64,000 nucleotides of DNA, taken from CAVSUB01 sp963816725 (GTDB lineage: Bacteria; Acidobacteriota; Vicinamibacteria; Vicinamibacterales; 2-12-FULL-66-21). The notes under the pieces are model-generated. The model ran no database searches. It worked only from the letters and a program-made list of their open reading frames with translations, and was not told where the DNA came from. The DNA lies in the NCBI GenBank assembly GCA_963816725.1, contig CAWFMC010000013.1, positions 558,001 to 622,000 on the forward strand, given 5' to 3'. The translations under genes and the position numbers were made by a program. Positions 35,516-44,341 of the stretch are shown piece by piece. Numbering within the stretch: the first letter of the stretch is position 1; each line of letters opens with the position of its first letter.

Positions 35516-36916
35516 CTACGTCGTGATTTCTTCGATCCCACCCTTCATGTAGAACTGTCCTTCCGGCACCGTGTCGTGCTTGCCGTCGAGAATCTCCTTG
35601 AAACCGCGAACGGTGTCCGCGACCGCGACCTGACGGCCTTCGCGCCCGGTGAACACCTGCGCCGAACTGAATGGCTGGCTGAGGAAGCGCTGAATCTTGC
35701 GGGCCCGATAGACCGTGAGCTTGTCTTCCGGCGACAGTTCGTCCATCCCGAGAATGGCGATGATGTCCTGGAGATCCTTGAAGCGCTGCAGCACGCGCTG
35801 GACCCGGCGCGCGACATCGTAATGCTCCTGGCCGACGATCTCCGGCGCGAGCGCCCGCGAGGTCGAGGCCAGAGGGTCAACAGCCGGATAGATGCCGAGT
35901 TCGGCAATCGCCCGTTCGAGCACGATCGTCGCGTCGAGGTGCGCAAAGGTGGTCGCGGGGGCCGGATCGGTCAGATCGTCCGCGGGCACATAGACTGCCT
36001 GGAACGACGTGATTGAGCCCTTCTTGGTCGAGGTGATGCGTTCCTGCAGCCCGCCCATCTCGGCGGCGAGCGTCGGCTGATAGCCGACCGCACTGGCGGT
36101 GCGGCCGAGCAGGGCAGAGACCTCGGAGCCGGCCTGCGAGAAGCGGAAGATGTTGTCGATGAAGAGCAGGACGTCCTGGCCCTTCTCGTCGCGGAAGTAC
36201 TCGGTGATCGCGAGACCGCTCAGCGCGACGCGCAGCCGGGCCCCGGGCGGCTCGTTCATCTGGCCGTAGACGAGCGCGATCTTCGACGCGCCCAAATCGT
36301 TCTGGTTGATGACACCGGCCTGCGACATCTCGTGATAGAGGTCGTTGCCTTCGCGAGTGCGTTCGCCCACGCCCGCGAACACCGACACCCCGCCGTGGAG
36401 CTTGGCAATGTTGTTGATCAACTCCATGATCACGACGGTCTTGCCCACGCCGGCGCCCCCGAAGGCGCCGACCTTGCCGCCTTTCAGGAACGGGCAGATC
36501 AGGTCGATGACCTTGATGCCGGTGGTGAGGACCTGCGGCGATGTCGACTGATCCACGAGGGGCGGCGGCTGCCGGTGAATCGGGTAGAACTTGTCGGCCT
36601 TGACGGGTCCGCGATCGTCGATCGGGTTGCCGGTGACGTCGAACACCCGCCCCATCACGCCCTCGCCGACCGGCATCGCGATGGGTCGGCCCAGGTCGGT
36701 CACCGCGTAGCCGCGCTTGAGCCCCTCCGTCCCGGCCATCGAAATGGTGCGGGCCCAACGGTCGCCGAGGTGCTGCTGTACTTCGAGCGTCAGCGTGACC
36801 GGCTGGTTGTCCACGGTGTAGTCGACAGTCAGCGCGTTGAAGAGCGCCGGGAGCCCCGAGGGAAACTCCACATCCACCACCGGACCGACCACCTGCACGA
36901 CCTTGCCCATGTTCAT
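35516..36916 (-). CDS. atpD: ATP synthase F1 beta subunit
   Basis: A 466-residue catalytic subunit. Walker A is GGAGVGKTVV, the catalytic Glu is in the GVGERTREGND box, Walker B is DVLLFIDNIFRF, and the end has the DELSPEDKLTVYRARKIQRF stretch. Length is standard. It sits in the common order alpha-gamma-beta-epsilon. Confidence 0.97.
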   Translation of the reverse strand: MNMGKVVQVVGPVVDVEFPSGLPALFNALTVDYTVDNQPVTLTLEVQQHLGDRWARTISMAGTEGLKRGYAVTDLGRPIAMPVGEGVMGRVFDVTGNPIDDRGPVKADKFYPIHRQPPPLVDQSTSPQVLTTGIKVIDLICPFLKGGKVGAFGGAGVGKTVVIMELINNIAKLHGGVSVFAGVGERTREGNDLYHEMSQAGVINQNDLGASKIALVYGQMNEPPGARLRVALSGLAITEYFRDEKGQDVLLFIDNIFRFSQAGSEVSALLGRTASAVGYQPTLAAEMGGLQERITSTKKGSITSFQAVYVPADDLTDPAPATTFAHLDATIVLERAIAELGIYPAVDPLASTSRALAPEIVGQEHYDVARRVQRVLQRFKDLQDIIAILGMDELSPEDKLTVYRARKIQRFLSQPFSSAQVFTGREGRQVAVADTVRGFKEILDGKHDTVPEGQFYMKGGIEEITT

Positions 36917-36946
36917 GGCTGATACTCCAGTCGCCGTTGCCAGCGA

Positions 36947-37813
36947 TTACTCTGCCTGGCCGCCGGCGATCTCCAGCAGCTCTTTCGTGATGTTGCCCTG
37001 CCGCAGCTTGTTGTATTCGAGCTTGAGGGCCTTGATGAGATCCTCCGCGCTGTCGGTGGCGCTCTTCATCGACACCATGCGCGCGCTCTGCTCGCTGGCT
37101 TTGGCGTTGAGCAGCACGTAGAACAGATAGATGCTCAGGTAGTGGTTGACCAGATACGTCAGCACCGCCTCAGGGTTCGGTTCGAACAGCGTGTCGCCGT
37201 CATCGTCGACCGTGCCGTCGTCCGGCACGACGCCCGGAAGTGGAAGACCGGTAATCTCGCCGACCGGCAGGTACTCGAGCGAGACGGGCTGCTGCGACAG
37301 CGTGTTGACGAACCTCGTCGCCACGATCCGCACCTCGTCCACTTCGCCGCTCTCGAACAGCCGCCGCGCGAATGCGGTGATCGCCCGCGCTTCGGCGTAG
37401 GTGGGCGTGTCGCCGTAGGCGAACTCCGCCGCCAGCCGGCGGCCAGAGCGGGCGACGAACTGCGCGGCCTTGCGGCCGGCGGTGATGAACTGCGTCGACG
37501 GCTGATCGAAGTGGGCCGCGATCCGGAAGACGTTGGTGTTCAAGGCCCCGCAGAGCCCCTTGTCGGCGGCGACGAGGATCACCGCGCGATTCCGGACCTC
37601 GCGCCGCTCCATCAGCGGATGCGTGAAATCGATCGTCCGTGACGTCGCCGCCCGCTGGATGCGGTAGAGGAGGTGCACGAACGGCCTGGTGGCGATCGCC
37701 GCCTGCTGCGCCTTGCGCATCTTCGAGGCCGCCACCATCTGCATGGCCTTGGTGATCTGGGCCGTCCCACTCACCGACTTGATGCGGCGCCGAAGCTCGC
37801 GGGGGCTCTGCAT
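36947..37813 (-). CDS. atpG: ATP synthase F1 gamma subunit
   Basis: A 288-residue central stalk protein. The N-terminal helix has RRRIKSVSGTAQITKAMQMV and the C-terminal helix has ESNQARMVSMKSATD-type sequence (EQSARMVSMKSATDSAEDLI) followed by YNKLRQGNITKELLEIAGG, both highly conserved. Standard length. The gene follows atpA by 34 bases. Confidence 0.96.
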   Translation of the reverse strand: MQSPRELRRRIKSVSGTAQITKAMQMVAASKMRKAQQAAIATRPFVHLLYRIQRAATSRTIDFTHPLMERREVRNRAVILVAADKGLCGALNTNVFRIAAHFDQPSTQFITAGRKAAQFVARSGRRLAAEFAYGDTPTYAEARAITAFARRLFESGEVDEVRIVATRFVNTLSQQPVSLEYLPVGEITGLPLPGVVPDDGTVDDDGDTLFEPNPEAVLTYLVNHYLSIYLFYVLLNAKASEQSARMVSMKSATDSAEDLIKALKLEYNKLRQGNITKELLEIAGGQAE

Positions 37814-37847
37814 GGCTGCTATCCGTGTTCGCGTCGGCGCTGACCCG

Positions 37848-39395
37848 TTAGACGGCCGCCGGCCGGGCCGCCCACGTCTGTTTGAACTGCTCGGCCGAGG
37901 TCTTCAACTCGGCGGCGATCTCGGCGCTCATCACCTTCTGCTGTCCGATTCTCTGCAGCAACTCGGTGCGTCGCGTCGACAGGAAATCCGTCCACTCGGC
38001 CTGGAACTCCTTGATGCGCTCGACCGGCACATCGTCGACGTAGCCGTTCTGCACCGCCCAGATCACGGCGACCTGGACTTCGACCGGGATCGGGCTGTAC
38101 TGCGGCTGCTTGAACAGCTCGATGATCCGCTTGCCGCGATCGATTTTGGCCTGCGTTGCGGTATCGAGCTCGGAGCCGAACTGGGCGAACGCCGCGAGCT
38201 CACGGAACTGGGCCAGTTCGCCTTTCAGCTGGCCGGCGACCTGCTTCATCGCCTTGAGCTGGGCCGCGGAGCCGACGCGGGATACCGAGATGCCGACCGA
38301 GATCGCCGGACGCACCCCCTGGTAGAAGAGGTCGGTATCGAGAAAGATCTGGCCGTCGGTGATCGAGATGACATTGGTCGGGATATACGCCGAGACGTCA
38401 CCGGCCTGGGTCTCGATGATCGGCAGCGCGGTCAGGGAGCCGTTGCCGTACTTCTCGCCGACCCGCGCCGCCCGCTCGAGCAGACGGCTGTGCAGATAGA
38501 AGACGTCCCCGGGATACGCTTCGCGGCCGGACGGGCGCTTCAAGACGAGCGACACCTGGCGGTAGGCGACGGCGTGCTTCGAGAGATCGTCGTAGACGAT
38601 CAGCGCGTCCATGCCGTTGTCCATGAACCACTCGCCGATCGCCGCTCCGGCAAACGGGGCAAGGTACTGGCTGGTGGCCGAGTCCGACGCCGGCGAGGCC
38701 AGCACAATCGTGTACGGCATCGCCCCGGCTTCCTCGAGCACGGAGAGCAGCCGCGCGATCGTCGACTGCTTCTGCCCGATCGCGACGTAGATGCTGTAGA
38801 GCGGGCGATACGTTTCGCCGCTCTCCTGTGCCTGCCGGTTGAGCCGCGCCTGGCTGATGATGGTATCGATGCACAGCGTGGTCTTGCCGGTCGAGCGATC
38901 CCCGATGATCAGCTCCCGCTGACCGCGGCCAATCGGAATCATGGCGTCGATTGCCATGATCCCCGTCTGGACTGGCTGCCCGACGGGCTGTCGCTTGATG
39001 ATGCCCGGGGCGAGCTTCTCGACCGGATAGGAGGCAGTGCTGGCGATCGGGCCCTTGCCGTCGATCGGCTCGCCCAGAGTGTTGACGACGCGGCCGAGCA
39101 GCCCCAGACCGACCGGCACCTGGAGCAGCTTGCCCGTGCCGCGGACCTCGTCGCCTTCGGCGAGCCGGGTGTAGTCCCCGAGCACGATCACGCCGACCTC
39201 GGTCTCGTCGAGCGTCAGCGCCAGGCCGGTGATGCCGTTGCCGAAATCGAGCATCTCGTTCAGCATCACGTCGGACAGGCCCTCGACGCGCGCGACGCCG
39301 TCCCCGATCTCGCGAACCACGCCGATGCTCTGCTTCGCGGCTGCCGCGACAGCGGTCGCGATCTCGGCTTCGATTTCCCGCACCAAATCAGACAT
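37848..39395 (-). CDS. atpA: ATP synthase F1 alpha subunit
   Basis: A 515-residue nucleotide-binding subunit. The P-loop is GDRSTGKTTL, where most F-type alpha subunits have GDRQTGKT, so Gln is replaced by Ser; other boxes are PIGRGQRELI and the alpha-type Arg finger region VGISVSRVGSAAQ. The first 20 or so residues are a delta-binding helix. Function as a full subunit is not in doubt. The Ser change may affect nucleotide release, which is inference. Confidence 0.96.
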   Translation of the reverse strand: MSDLVREIEAEIATAVAAAAKQSIGVVREIGDGVARVEGLSDVMLNEMLDFGNGITGLALTLDETEVGVIVLGDYTRLAEGDEVRGTGKLLQVPVGLGLLGRVVNTLGEPIDGKGPIASTASYPVEKLAPGIIKRQPVGQPVQTGIMAIDAMIPIGRGQRELIIGDRSTGKTTLCIDTIISQARLNRQAQESGETYRPLYSIYVAIGQKQSTIARLLSVLEEAGAMPYTIVLASPASDSATSQYLAPFAGAAIGEWFMDNGMDALIVYDDLSKHAVAYRQVSLVLKRPSGREAYPGDVFYLHSRLLERAARVGEKYGNGSLTALPIIETQAGDVSAYIPTNVISITDGQIFLDTDLFYQGVRPAISVGISVSRVGSAAQLKAMKQVAGQLKGELAQFRELAAFAQFGSELDTATQAKIDRGKRIIELFKQPQYSPIPVEVQVAVIWAVQNGYVDDVPVERIKEFQAEWTDFLSTRRTELLQRIGQQKVMSAEIAAELKTSAEQFKQTWAARPAAV

Positions 39396-39468
39396 CGCTC
39401 ATGCCCCCGCCGGGCCGCGCCGTGCGGCCGTGGTCCCGGCGTAAATGTGTCGGTCGCTATGCCGGCGT

Positions 39469-39861
39469 TCAGAGGCGCGCTTCGAGCGCCGCCAGCTTTC
39501 CCCGGACGCTGCCGTCGTAGACGTCGCTTCCCACCGTGATGCGCATGCCGCCGACCAGCGCGGGGTTCACCGTGAACGTGGTCGTCAGGCCACCGCCGTA
39601 CGTTCCGGTCAGTCGCGCCGCCACGTCATCGCGCAGGTCGTCGGGCAGTGCTTCCGCACTCTCGACGAGCGCGGTGTGCCGGTTCTGGTCCAGCCGCAGG
39701 AGCCTGAGGAAATCCCACAGGATGGGGAACGAGCCCCCTCTGCCGGAGGTCCTGACTCGTTGCGCGACCCGTCGGGCCCTGGCCTCGTCCACGCGTCCGT
39801 CGACCAGGCACAGGCGGAAGAGCCGGCGCGCCGTCCGGCGGATCTTCCGGTTGGACTTCAT
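39469..39861 (-). CDS. atpH: ATP synthase F1 delta subunit, short
   Basis: A 130-residue protein, while delta normally has about 175-180. The C-terminal box GGMRITVGSDVYDGSVRGKL is the delta signature, so identity is secure. The N-terminal six-helix domain that binds alpha is shortened and starts MKSNRKIRRTARRLFRL. A 73-base gap follows before atpA. A shortened peripheral stalk contact is inferred. Confidence 0.85.
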   Translation of the reverse strand: MKSNRKIRRTARRLFRLCLVDGRVDEARARRVAQRVRTSGRGGSFPILWDFLRLLRLDQNRHTALVESAEALPDDLRDDVAARLTGTYGGGLTTTFTVNPALVGGMRITVGSDVYDGSVRGKLAALEARL

Positions 39862-39901
39862 CGCGTCATGCTCGCGACCTGACGACCATCAGCGACGGCG
39901 C

Positions 39902-40441
39902 TCACGCCGGCACCTGCCTGGCCGTTTCCTCGGCGAGGCGCCGCTGGTCCTCCGGCGTCAGGATCTTGCCGGTGACGGCGGCGCTCGTTTGAATCACCAG
40001 CCTGCCGATCTGCCGTTTGAGATCGGCCAGCATCTGCGCGCGCTCGCGCTCAGCTGCCGCTTGTGCCCTCTGCAGGATCTGCTCGGCCGCGGCGGCCGCT
40101 TTGGCCGTCTCGACCGCGTGCACCCGGGCCGCCGCCGACCGGGCGTCTTCGATCAGCTGACGCCCTTCGGCGTCGGCCTTGGCGAGCACGTTCCGGCGCT
40201 GCACTTCGATCTGCGCCAGCTCGCTCTTGATCTGCTGGGCGTTGGCCAGGCCGTGCGCGATCTGCTCGCGGCGTGCCGCCAGGATCTTCAGGATCGGCTG
40301 GTAGGCCCACGCGTACAACACGGCGCAGACGATGCTGAAACTGACGATTTGCGCCAGCAGATGCGGCCAGTCGACGCCGAAGGTTCGCGCGACGTCGCCG
40401 AGAGCGCCGCCTTCAGCGACGGCGACGAGAAAGGGACTCAT
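39902..40441 (-). CDS. atpF: ATP synthase Fo b subunit
   Basis: A 179-residue protein with one N-terminal helix (about 25-48, LLAQIVSFSIVCAVLYAWAY) and a long charged coiled coil rich in Ala, Glu, Arg (50-155). It forms the peripheral stalk. Only one b gene is present, so the stalk is a homodimer. Confidence 0.92.
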   Translation of the reverse strand: MSPFLVAVAEGGALGDVARTFGVDWPHLLAQIVSFSIVCAVLYAWAYQPILKILAARREQIAHGLANAQQIKSELAQIEVQRRNVLAKADAEGRQLIEDARSAAARVHAVETAKAAAAAEQILQRAQAAAERERAQMLADLKRQIGRLVIQTSAAVTGKILTPEDQRRLAEETARQVPA

Positions 40442-40477
40442 GAGTCTGCGCTCTCAATCCGCGGCCCGGTCCGTCGA

Positions 40478-40666
40478 TCACCGGACCAGGAACAGGGCAT
40501 AGAACACGACCGCTTCCGCGAAGGCGATGGCGAGAATCGACTGCACCATCACCTTGGTGGCGGCGCCGGGATTGCGCCCGACGGCGGTCGATGCACCCAT
40601 GCCGATGAGGCCGACCCCGATTGCCGTGCCCAGCGCAGCCAGGCCGACGTGCAAGCTTCCGGTCAT
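40478..40666 (-). CDS. atpE: ATP synthase Fo c subunit
   Basis: A 62-residue hairpin protein: helix 1 with the GxGxG-like GTAIGVGLIGMGAS, loop RNPGA, and helix 2 with the ion-carrying Glu51 in AIAFAEAVVFYALF. The sodium-binding signature (Gln in helix 1, Glu-Ser in helix 2) is absent: Leu and Ala occupy those places. It is therefore most likely a proton-type ring. It is shorter than most c subunits (70-80), with a very short N-terminus. Confidence 0.93.
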   Translation of the reverse strand: MTGSLHVGLAALGTAIGVGLIGMGASTAVGRNPGAATKVMVQSILAIAFAEAVVFYALFLVR

Positions 40667-40729
40667 TGGGAGTTGTCCTTTCCAGGGTTAAAAGCCACGA
40701 CGGCCGCGGCGTCCGATCAGCACCACTCG

Positions 40730-41734
40730 TTACCCGTGGGCGTGGGTCGGCGAGGTCTCCTCGTGGTGCTGACAGATGAGCAGCGTGAAGACCGCCGTCA
40801 GCAGCATGAACACCATCGCCTGCACAAGACCGACCAGCAATTCCATGAAGTAGAACGGGATCGGCAGCAGCCACCCGAGCCAGGGAACCATGGTGGCCAT
40901 CGCCTCGAGCATGTTCTCGCCCGCGAATACGTTGCCATAGAGCCGGAAGCTCAGAGATACGGGCCGGAAGAGAATCGAGACGATCTCGAGACACCCAGCC
41001 GCGAGGAACACGACCACCAGCAGCACGCGCATCACCCCGGCGGACTCGCCCTTCGGCGCGAACAACTCTTTGACGATGCCGCGCGGACCGACTTCCTGAA
41101 GCGCCCACACGATCCAGCAGGCGAAGAACACCAGCGACATCGCCAGCGTCATGTTCAGGTCGGCATTGGCGCCGCGAAACAGGGGCCGGTCCACGGTGAA
41201 GCCGTGCGCGGTCTGCGTTCCCCAGCCGATCGTGCCGACGCCGGGCAGCAGGCCGATCCAATTGCTCGCCAGGATGAAGATGAAGATCGTGGCGAAGAAC
41301 CAGAACGTGCGCTGAACGAGCTGCGGCCCGATGATGCTTTCGAGGAACTCATACAGGCTCTGGACGACCCATTCCACGAAGTTCTGCACCGGACCGGGCA
41401 CGTCGGTCATGGATCGCGTCGCGGTCCGGGCCAGCACGATCAGGAAGATCGCGACGATCCAGGTGACGACCATCGAGTTGGTGATCGGCAGGCCGAACGG
41501 ACGCGCGAGCTCCACGGCGCTCTGCGGCAGACCGTGTGCGGCGGGCTCGCCGGCGGCGCTGTCGTGCGCCTGGGTGGCCATCGTCGCGGCTGCCGCGGTC
41601 GTCGTCACATCAGCAGCGTGACCCACGGCACAGACACCGGCGATCAGCATCAGCGCCGCGAGGAGCATCGCCCGACGCCGCGGTCCGCTGCCGCGGGGCG
41701 ACAGCGCGCGACCGCGTCTGAAGAGACGTGGCAT
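40730..41734 (-). CDS. atpB: ATP synthase Fo a subunit with N-terminal extension
   Basis: A protein of up to 334 residues. The essential Arg is in the helix LSFRLYGNVFAGE, and the last helix holds LLVGLVQAMVFMLLTAVFT with the conserved Gln. About 110 residues precede the first core helices and include a hydrophobic stretch (MLLAALMLIAGVCAVGHAA) that looks like a cleavable signal sequence. ATG 41734 is 8 bases after the predicted transcription start; the internal ATG at about 41671 would begin at that signal sequence and is an equally good candidate. First gene of the eight-gene operon; no atpI is seen. Confidence 0.9.
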   Translation of the reverse strand: MPRLFRRGRALSPRGSGPRRRAMLLAALMLIAGVCAVGHAADVTTTAAAATMATQAHDSAAGEPAAHGLPQSAVELARPFGLPITNSMVVTWIVAIFLIVLARTATRSMTDVPGPVQNFVEWVVQSLYEFLESIIGPQLVQRTFWFFATIFIFILASNWIGLLPGVGTIGWGTQTAHGFTVDRPLFRGANADLNMTLAMSLVFFACWIVWALQEVGPRGIVKELFAPKGESAGVMRVLLVVVFLAAGCLEIVSILFRPVSLSFRLYGNVFAGENMLEAMATMVPWLGWLLPIPFYFMELLVGLVQAMVFMLLTAVFTLLICQHHEETSPTHAHG

Positions 41735-41752
41735 GGTGGCGGACGTCGATAC

Positions 41753-41768
41753 AGCACGGCTTGTGCCA
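41753..41768 (-). promoter_or_regulatory. Sigma-54 promoter of the ATP synthase operon
   Basis: On the minus strand TGGCACAAGCCGTGCT: perfect TGGCAC and GTGCT with exact spacing. The predicted start is near 41742. The tandem operator at 41832-41866 lies 64-98 bp upstream. A sigma-54 promoter before ATP synthase genes is not what I would expect for a housekeeping complex. Confidence 0.75.
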
Positions 41769-41831
41769 CTGGTGCCGCAAGCGGCGCATGCTCTCGGCAC
41801 TCGATCCTGATCGAGCCGCGATCGCTGAAGT

Positions 41832-41866
41832 CTCCGAGATACCGGACCGCCTCCGCCCTGTCGGAG
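41832..41866. promoter_or_regulatory. Tandem operator between the ATP synthase operon and a regulator gene
   Basis: CTCCGAGATACCGGAC (41832-41847) and CTCCGCCCTGTCGGAG (41851-41866) start exactly 19 bp apart. Minus-strand and plus-strand sigma-54 promoters flank the pair at 64-98 and 83-117 bp. The same divergent design is seen at 33909-33943. Confidence 0.78.
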
Positions 41867-41948
41867 CCCATCGCGTCGGGCGCACGGTCAGAGGAATGGT
41901 TTGCGCTCGTGCCCGGTGCAATCGCGCGTGGCGGCGAGTACGCCCACC

Positions 41949-41964
41949 CGGCACGACCGATGCA
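41949..41964 (+). promoter_or_regulatory. Sigma-54 promoter of the 42105 regulator
   Basis: CGGCACGACCGATGCA: GGCACG and ATGCA with exact spacing, first base C instead of T. The predicted start is near 41975, giving a 130-base leader that contains a short frame (42055-42108). It implies the regulator controls itself or is controlled by a paralogue. Confidence 0.72.
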
Positions 41965-42054
41965 CAGCGCCCGCGCAACGGGTCTACGAACATTGAGGTG
42001 GGTGATGAGGAGCGGCTCAGTGGTGCGGAAAGGCGCAGCCTTCGCGGAGGAACA

Positions 42055-42108
42055 ATGCGCCACCGGCGTCGGCCGCCTGCCCGTTACTGCGGCGCGTTAG
42101 CGGGATGA
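42055..42108 (+). CDS. Possible 17-codon leader frame coupled to the regulator
   Basis: An ATG preceded by GGAGG at 42046-42050 opens a short Arg/Pro-rich frame whose TGA overlaps the regulator ATG (ATGA at 42105-42108). The regulator itself has a poor ribosome-binding site, so translation may depend on ribosomes finishing this leader. It could be a simple coupling device; a regulatory peptide is speculation. Confidence 0.45.
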   Translation: MRHRRRPPARYCGALAG

Positions 42109-44057
42109 CATTCGTGACGGTCTCTGGCCCGGAACTCACGAGCGAATACCACCACGCGTTCGAGGCGTTGCCGGTCGGGGTCTGCATCATCGACCGCACC
42201 GGAAGCATCGTCTCCGTCAACCGTGCCCTCGAACAACAGCTCGGGTACACCCGCTCCGAGCTCGTCGGCCAGGACGCGACGCTGCTCCTGTCCATTCCCC
42301 TCGACACGATCCAGTCGGCGCTGCGCGAACGGTCCGACCCCGCGGCTCGGGCGACGCCGTCGGCCGCCCAGGTATCAGGCCGGCGGAAGGACGGAACGGA
42401 GTTCCGCGCCGAGGTTGACCTCCGGCCCTTCGAGACGGTGAACGGGACCTTCGTCCTGGTGTCACTCGACGACCGCACGCCGCGGCGCGGGTCGGACACG
42501 ACACCACAGTCGCCGATCGGGCCGCCGACCGCGGTCGAGCGGCTCATCGCCGATCTGTCGGGTCAATTCATCAATCTCCCGGCCGATGAGATCGGGCCAG
42601 CGGTCCGAGCCGGTCTGGGACGCATCTGCCAGCTCCTCGATCTCGACCGGGCGACGATGGTCCGCCTCGGACGTGCCGGCGTCCTGGTCAATCCTGTCGA
42701 GTGGACCGCCGAGGGCGTGCCGTCCCTCGATGACGCCGTGTTGAATGCCGAGCATTTCCCCTGGACCCTCGATCGCCTGCTCTCGGGTGAGACGGTGTGC
42801 TTCGCCAGCACGGAGGAGGTGCCGAACGAGATCGACCGTCGGAACTACGAGCTGCTCAACACCCAATCGTGCCTCTCGGTGCCACTGTCGCTCTTCGGGC
42901 GGGTTGGCGCGATCGCCGCGTTCAGCACCGTCGCGCGGACGCGCACCTGGCCGGTCGAACTGATCCAGCGCCTGGGGGGCATCGCCACGGTGCTGGCGCA
43001 GGTCGTCGCCCGCCAGGAACAGGAGGAAGCGCTCCAGCGGGCGAACGACGAGACGAACCGGCTGAAGACCCAGCTGCAGGCAGAGACCGTCTACTTGCGC
43101 CACGAGGCGCGCGACCGCTCGGCCCCAACCCACATCATCGGGACCTGCGAGTCCTTGCGCCGCGCGGTGGCGCAGGCCGAGCAGGTGGCGAGTACCGATT
43201 CGACGGTGCTGCTGCTGGGCGAGACCGGCACGGGGAAAGAGCTGTTCGCGTCCTACATCCACTCGCTCAGCCAGCGGCGCGGGCGGCCGATGGTGCGGGT
43301 CAACTGCGCGGCGATTCCGGCGGCGCTGGTCGAAAGCGAGCTGTTCGGGCGCGAAAAGGGGGCGTTCACCGGCGCGCTGGCCCGGCAGGTGGGACGGTTC
43401 GAGCTGGCCGACCACTCGACGATCTTCCTCGACGAGATCGGCGATCTGCCGCTCGATCTCCAGGTGAAGTTGCTCCGCGTGCTGGAGGAGCGGACGTTCG
43501 AGCGTCTCGGCAGCTCGCGCCCGATCTCCGTCGACACCCGGATCATCTGTGCGACTCATCGCAGCCTGGAGCAGCGCATCGCGGACGGGGAATTCCGCGA
43601 GGATCTCTACTACCGGCTGAACGTGTTTCCGATTCAGGTGCCGCCGCTTCGTGAACGGGTCGAGGACATTCCGGCACTGGTTTACAAGCTGGTGGACGAG
43701 TTCTCCTCCCAGTTCGGCAAGCGCATCGATGTCATCGAACAGGAGTCGCTGGCGGCGCTCCAGCGCTACTCGTGGCCGGGCAACATCCGTGAGCTCCGCA
43801 ACGTGGTCGAGCGGGCGATGATCGAAACGACCTCGCGCCGGCTCACCATCGCCATGCCCGAATCCCCGGCCGGGGCCCCGTCGGCGGCGAGCGCAAAGCT
43901 CGCCGATGTGGAGCGGGAGCACATCCTGGCCGTGCTCAAGAGCTCCGCCTGGCGTATCCGGGGCGCGTCCGGTGCGGCCAATCGTCTCGGCATGAAGCCG
44001 ACGACGCTCGAAACGCGCATGGCCAAGCTCAGACTCAAGCGCCCGGACCCGAGCTAG
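42105..44057 (+). CDS. Sigma-54-dependent activator, PAS-GAF-AAA-Fis
   Basis: A 650-residue enhancer-binding protein. PAS about 8-120 (FEALPVGVCIIDRTGSIVSVN), GAF about 145-305, short coiled linker, AAA+ domain about 340-575 with Walker A GETGTGKE, the sigma-54 contact loop GAFTGA, Walker B IFLDEIGDL and the arginine finger region FREDLYYRLNVF; Fis-type helix-turn-helix 605-645 ending RLGMKPTTLETRMAKL. There is no phospho-receiver domain, so it senses a ligand or redox state through PAS/GAF, like FhlA or NorR. The helix-turn-helix is nearly the same as in the three other regulators of the window. Confidence 0.92.
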   Translation: MTFVTVSGPELTSEYHHAFEALPVGVCIIDRTGSIVSVNRALEQQLGYTRSELVGQDATLLLSIPLDTIQSALRERSDPAARATPSAAQVSGRRKDGTEFRAEVDLRPFETVNGTFVLVSLDDRTPRRGSDTTPQSPIGPPTAVERLIADLSGQFINLPADEIGPAVRAGLGRICQLLDLDRATMVRLGRAGVLVNPVEWTAEGVPSLDDAVLNAEHFPWTLDRLLSGETVCFASTEEVPNEIDRRNYELLNTQSCLSVPLSLFGRVGAIAAFSTVARTRTWPVELIQRLGGIATVLAQVVARQEQEEALQRANDETNRLKTQLQAETVYLRHEARDRSAPTHIIGTCESLRRAVAQAEQVASTDSTVLLLGETGTGKELFASYIHSLSQRRGRPMVRVNCAAIPAALVESELFGREKGAFTGALARQVGRFELADHSTIFLDEIGDLPLDLQVKLLRVLEERTFERLGSSRPISVDTRIICATHRSLEQRIADGEFREDLYYRLNVFPIQVPPLRERVEDIPALVYKLVDEFSSQFGKRIDVIEQESLAALQRYSWPGNIRELRNVVERAMIETTSRRLTIAMPESPAGAPSAASAKLADVEREHILAVLKSSAWRIRGASGAANRLGMKPTTLETRMAKLRLKRPDPS

Positions 44058-44173
44058 CAGGCAGTCTGCCCTCTCCTTGAGGCATCAGCCCGGTCCGTTT
44101 CAGCGGTCGAGGACCTCCATGCGTCGTCCCCTCCGGGCCATCGCGCCTCGCCTTCGATGGCAGCCGCCCGGGC

Positions 44174-44208
44174 CTCCGGGCCTGCCGGCCCCCTCCGGAA
44201 TTCCGTGA
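44174..44208. promoter_or_regulatory. Tandem operator, 19-bp spacing
   Basis: CTCCGGGCCTGCCGGC (44174-44189) and CTCCGGAATTCCGTGA (44193-44208) start 19 bp apart. Both keep the left arm CTCCG; the right arms are partly changed. They lie 104-138 bp upstream of the sigma-54 promoter at 44312. Confidence 0.62.
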
Positions 44209-44265
44209 TCGGGCCCTGATAACCGTGGGCACTCCACCCGGCCCGTCGCCATCGATTACGACTGG

Positions 44266-44282
44266 CCCCAGTATTTCCGGGG
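44266..44282. promoter_or_regulatory. Additional dyad between operator and promoter
   Basis: CCCCAGTATTTCCGGGG; its complement reads CCCCGGAAATACTGGGG, close to CTCCGAAATACCAGAG at 22425 including the AAATAC core. It may be a third, weaker binding site about 30 bp before the -24 box. Confidence 0.4.
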
Positions 44283-44311
44283 TGTTACAGGGGACCAGCT
44301 CGCGTCCAGGT

Positions 44312-44327
44312 TGGAACAGGCGGTGCT
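44312..44327 (+). promoter_or_regulatory. Sigma-54 promoter of the ABM/PPK2-GlgX genes
   Basis: TGGAACAGGCGGTGCT: TGG, AC and TGCT in register. The predicted start is near 44338, only 4 bases before the ATG at 44342, so the transcript would be almost leaderless. Confidence 0.6.
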
Positions 44328-44341
44328 TAGGCGACGGAATC

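Noticed and set aside
35066..41734. Sodium-pumping N-type ATPase
   Set aside because: Gene order is the canonical F-type order, no atpQ/atpR genes exist, and the c subunit lacks the Gln and Glu-Ser sodium ligands.
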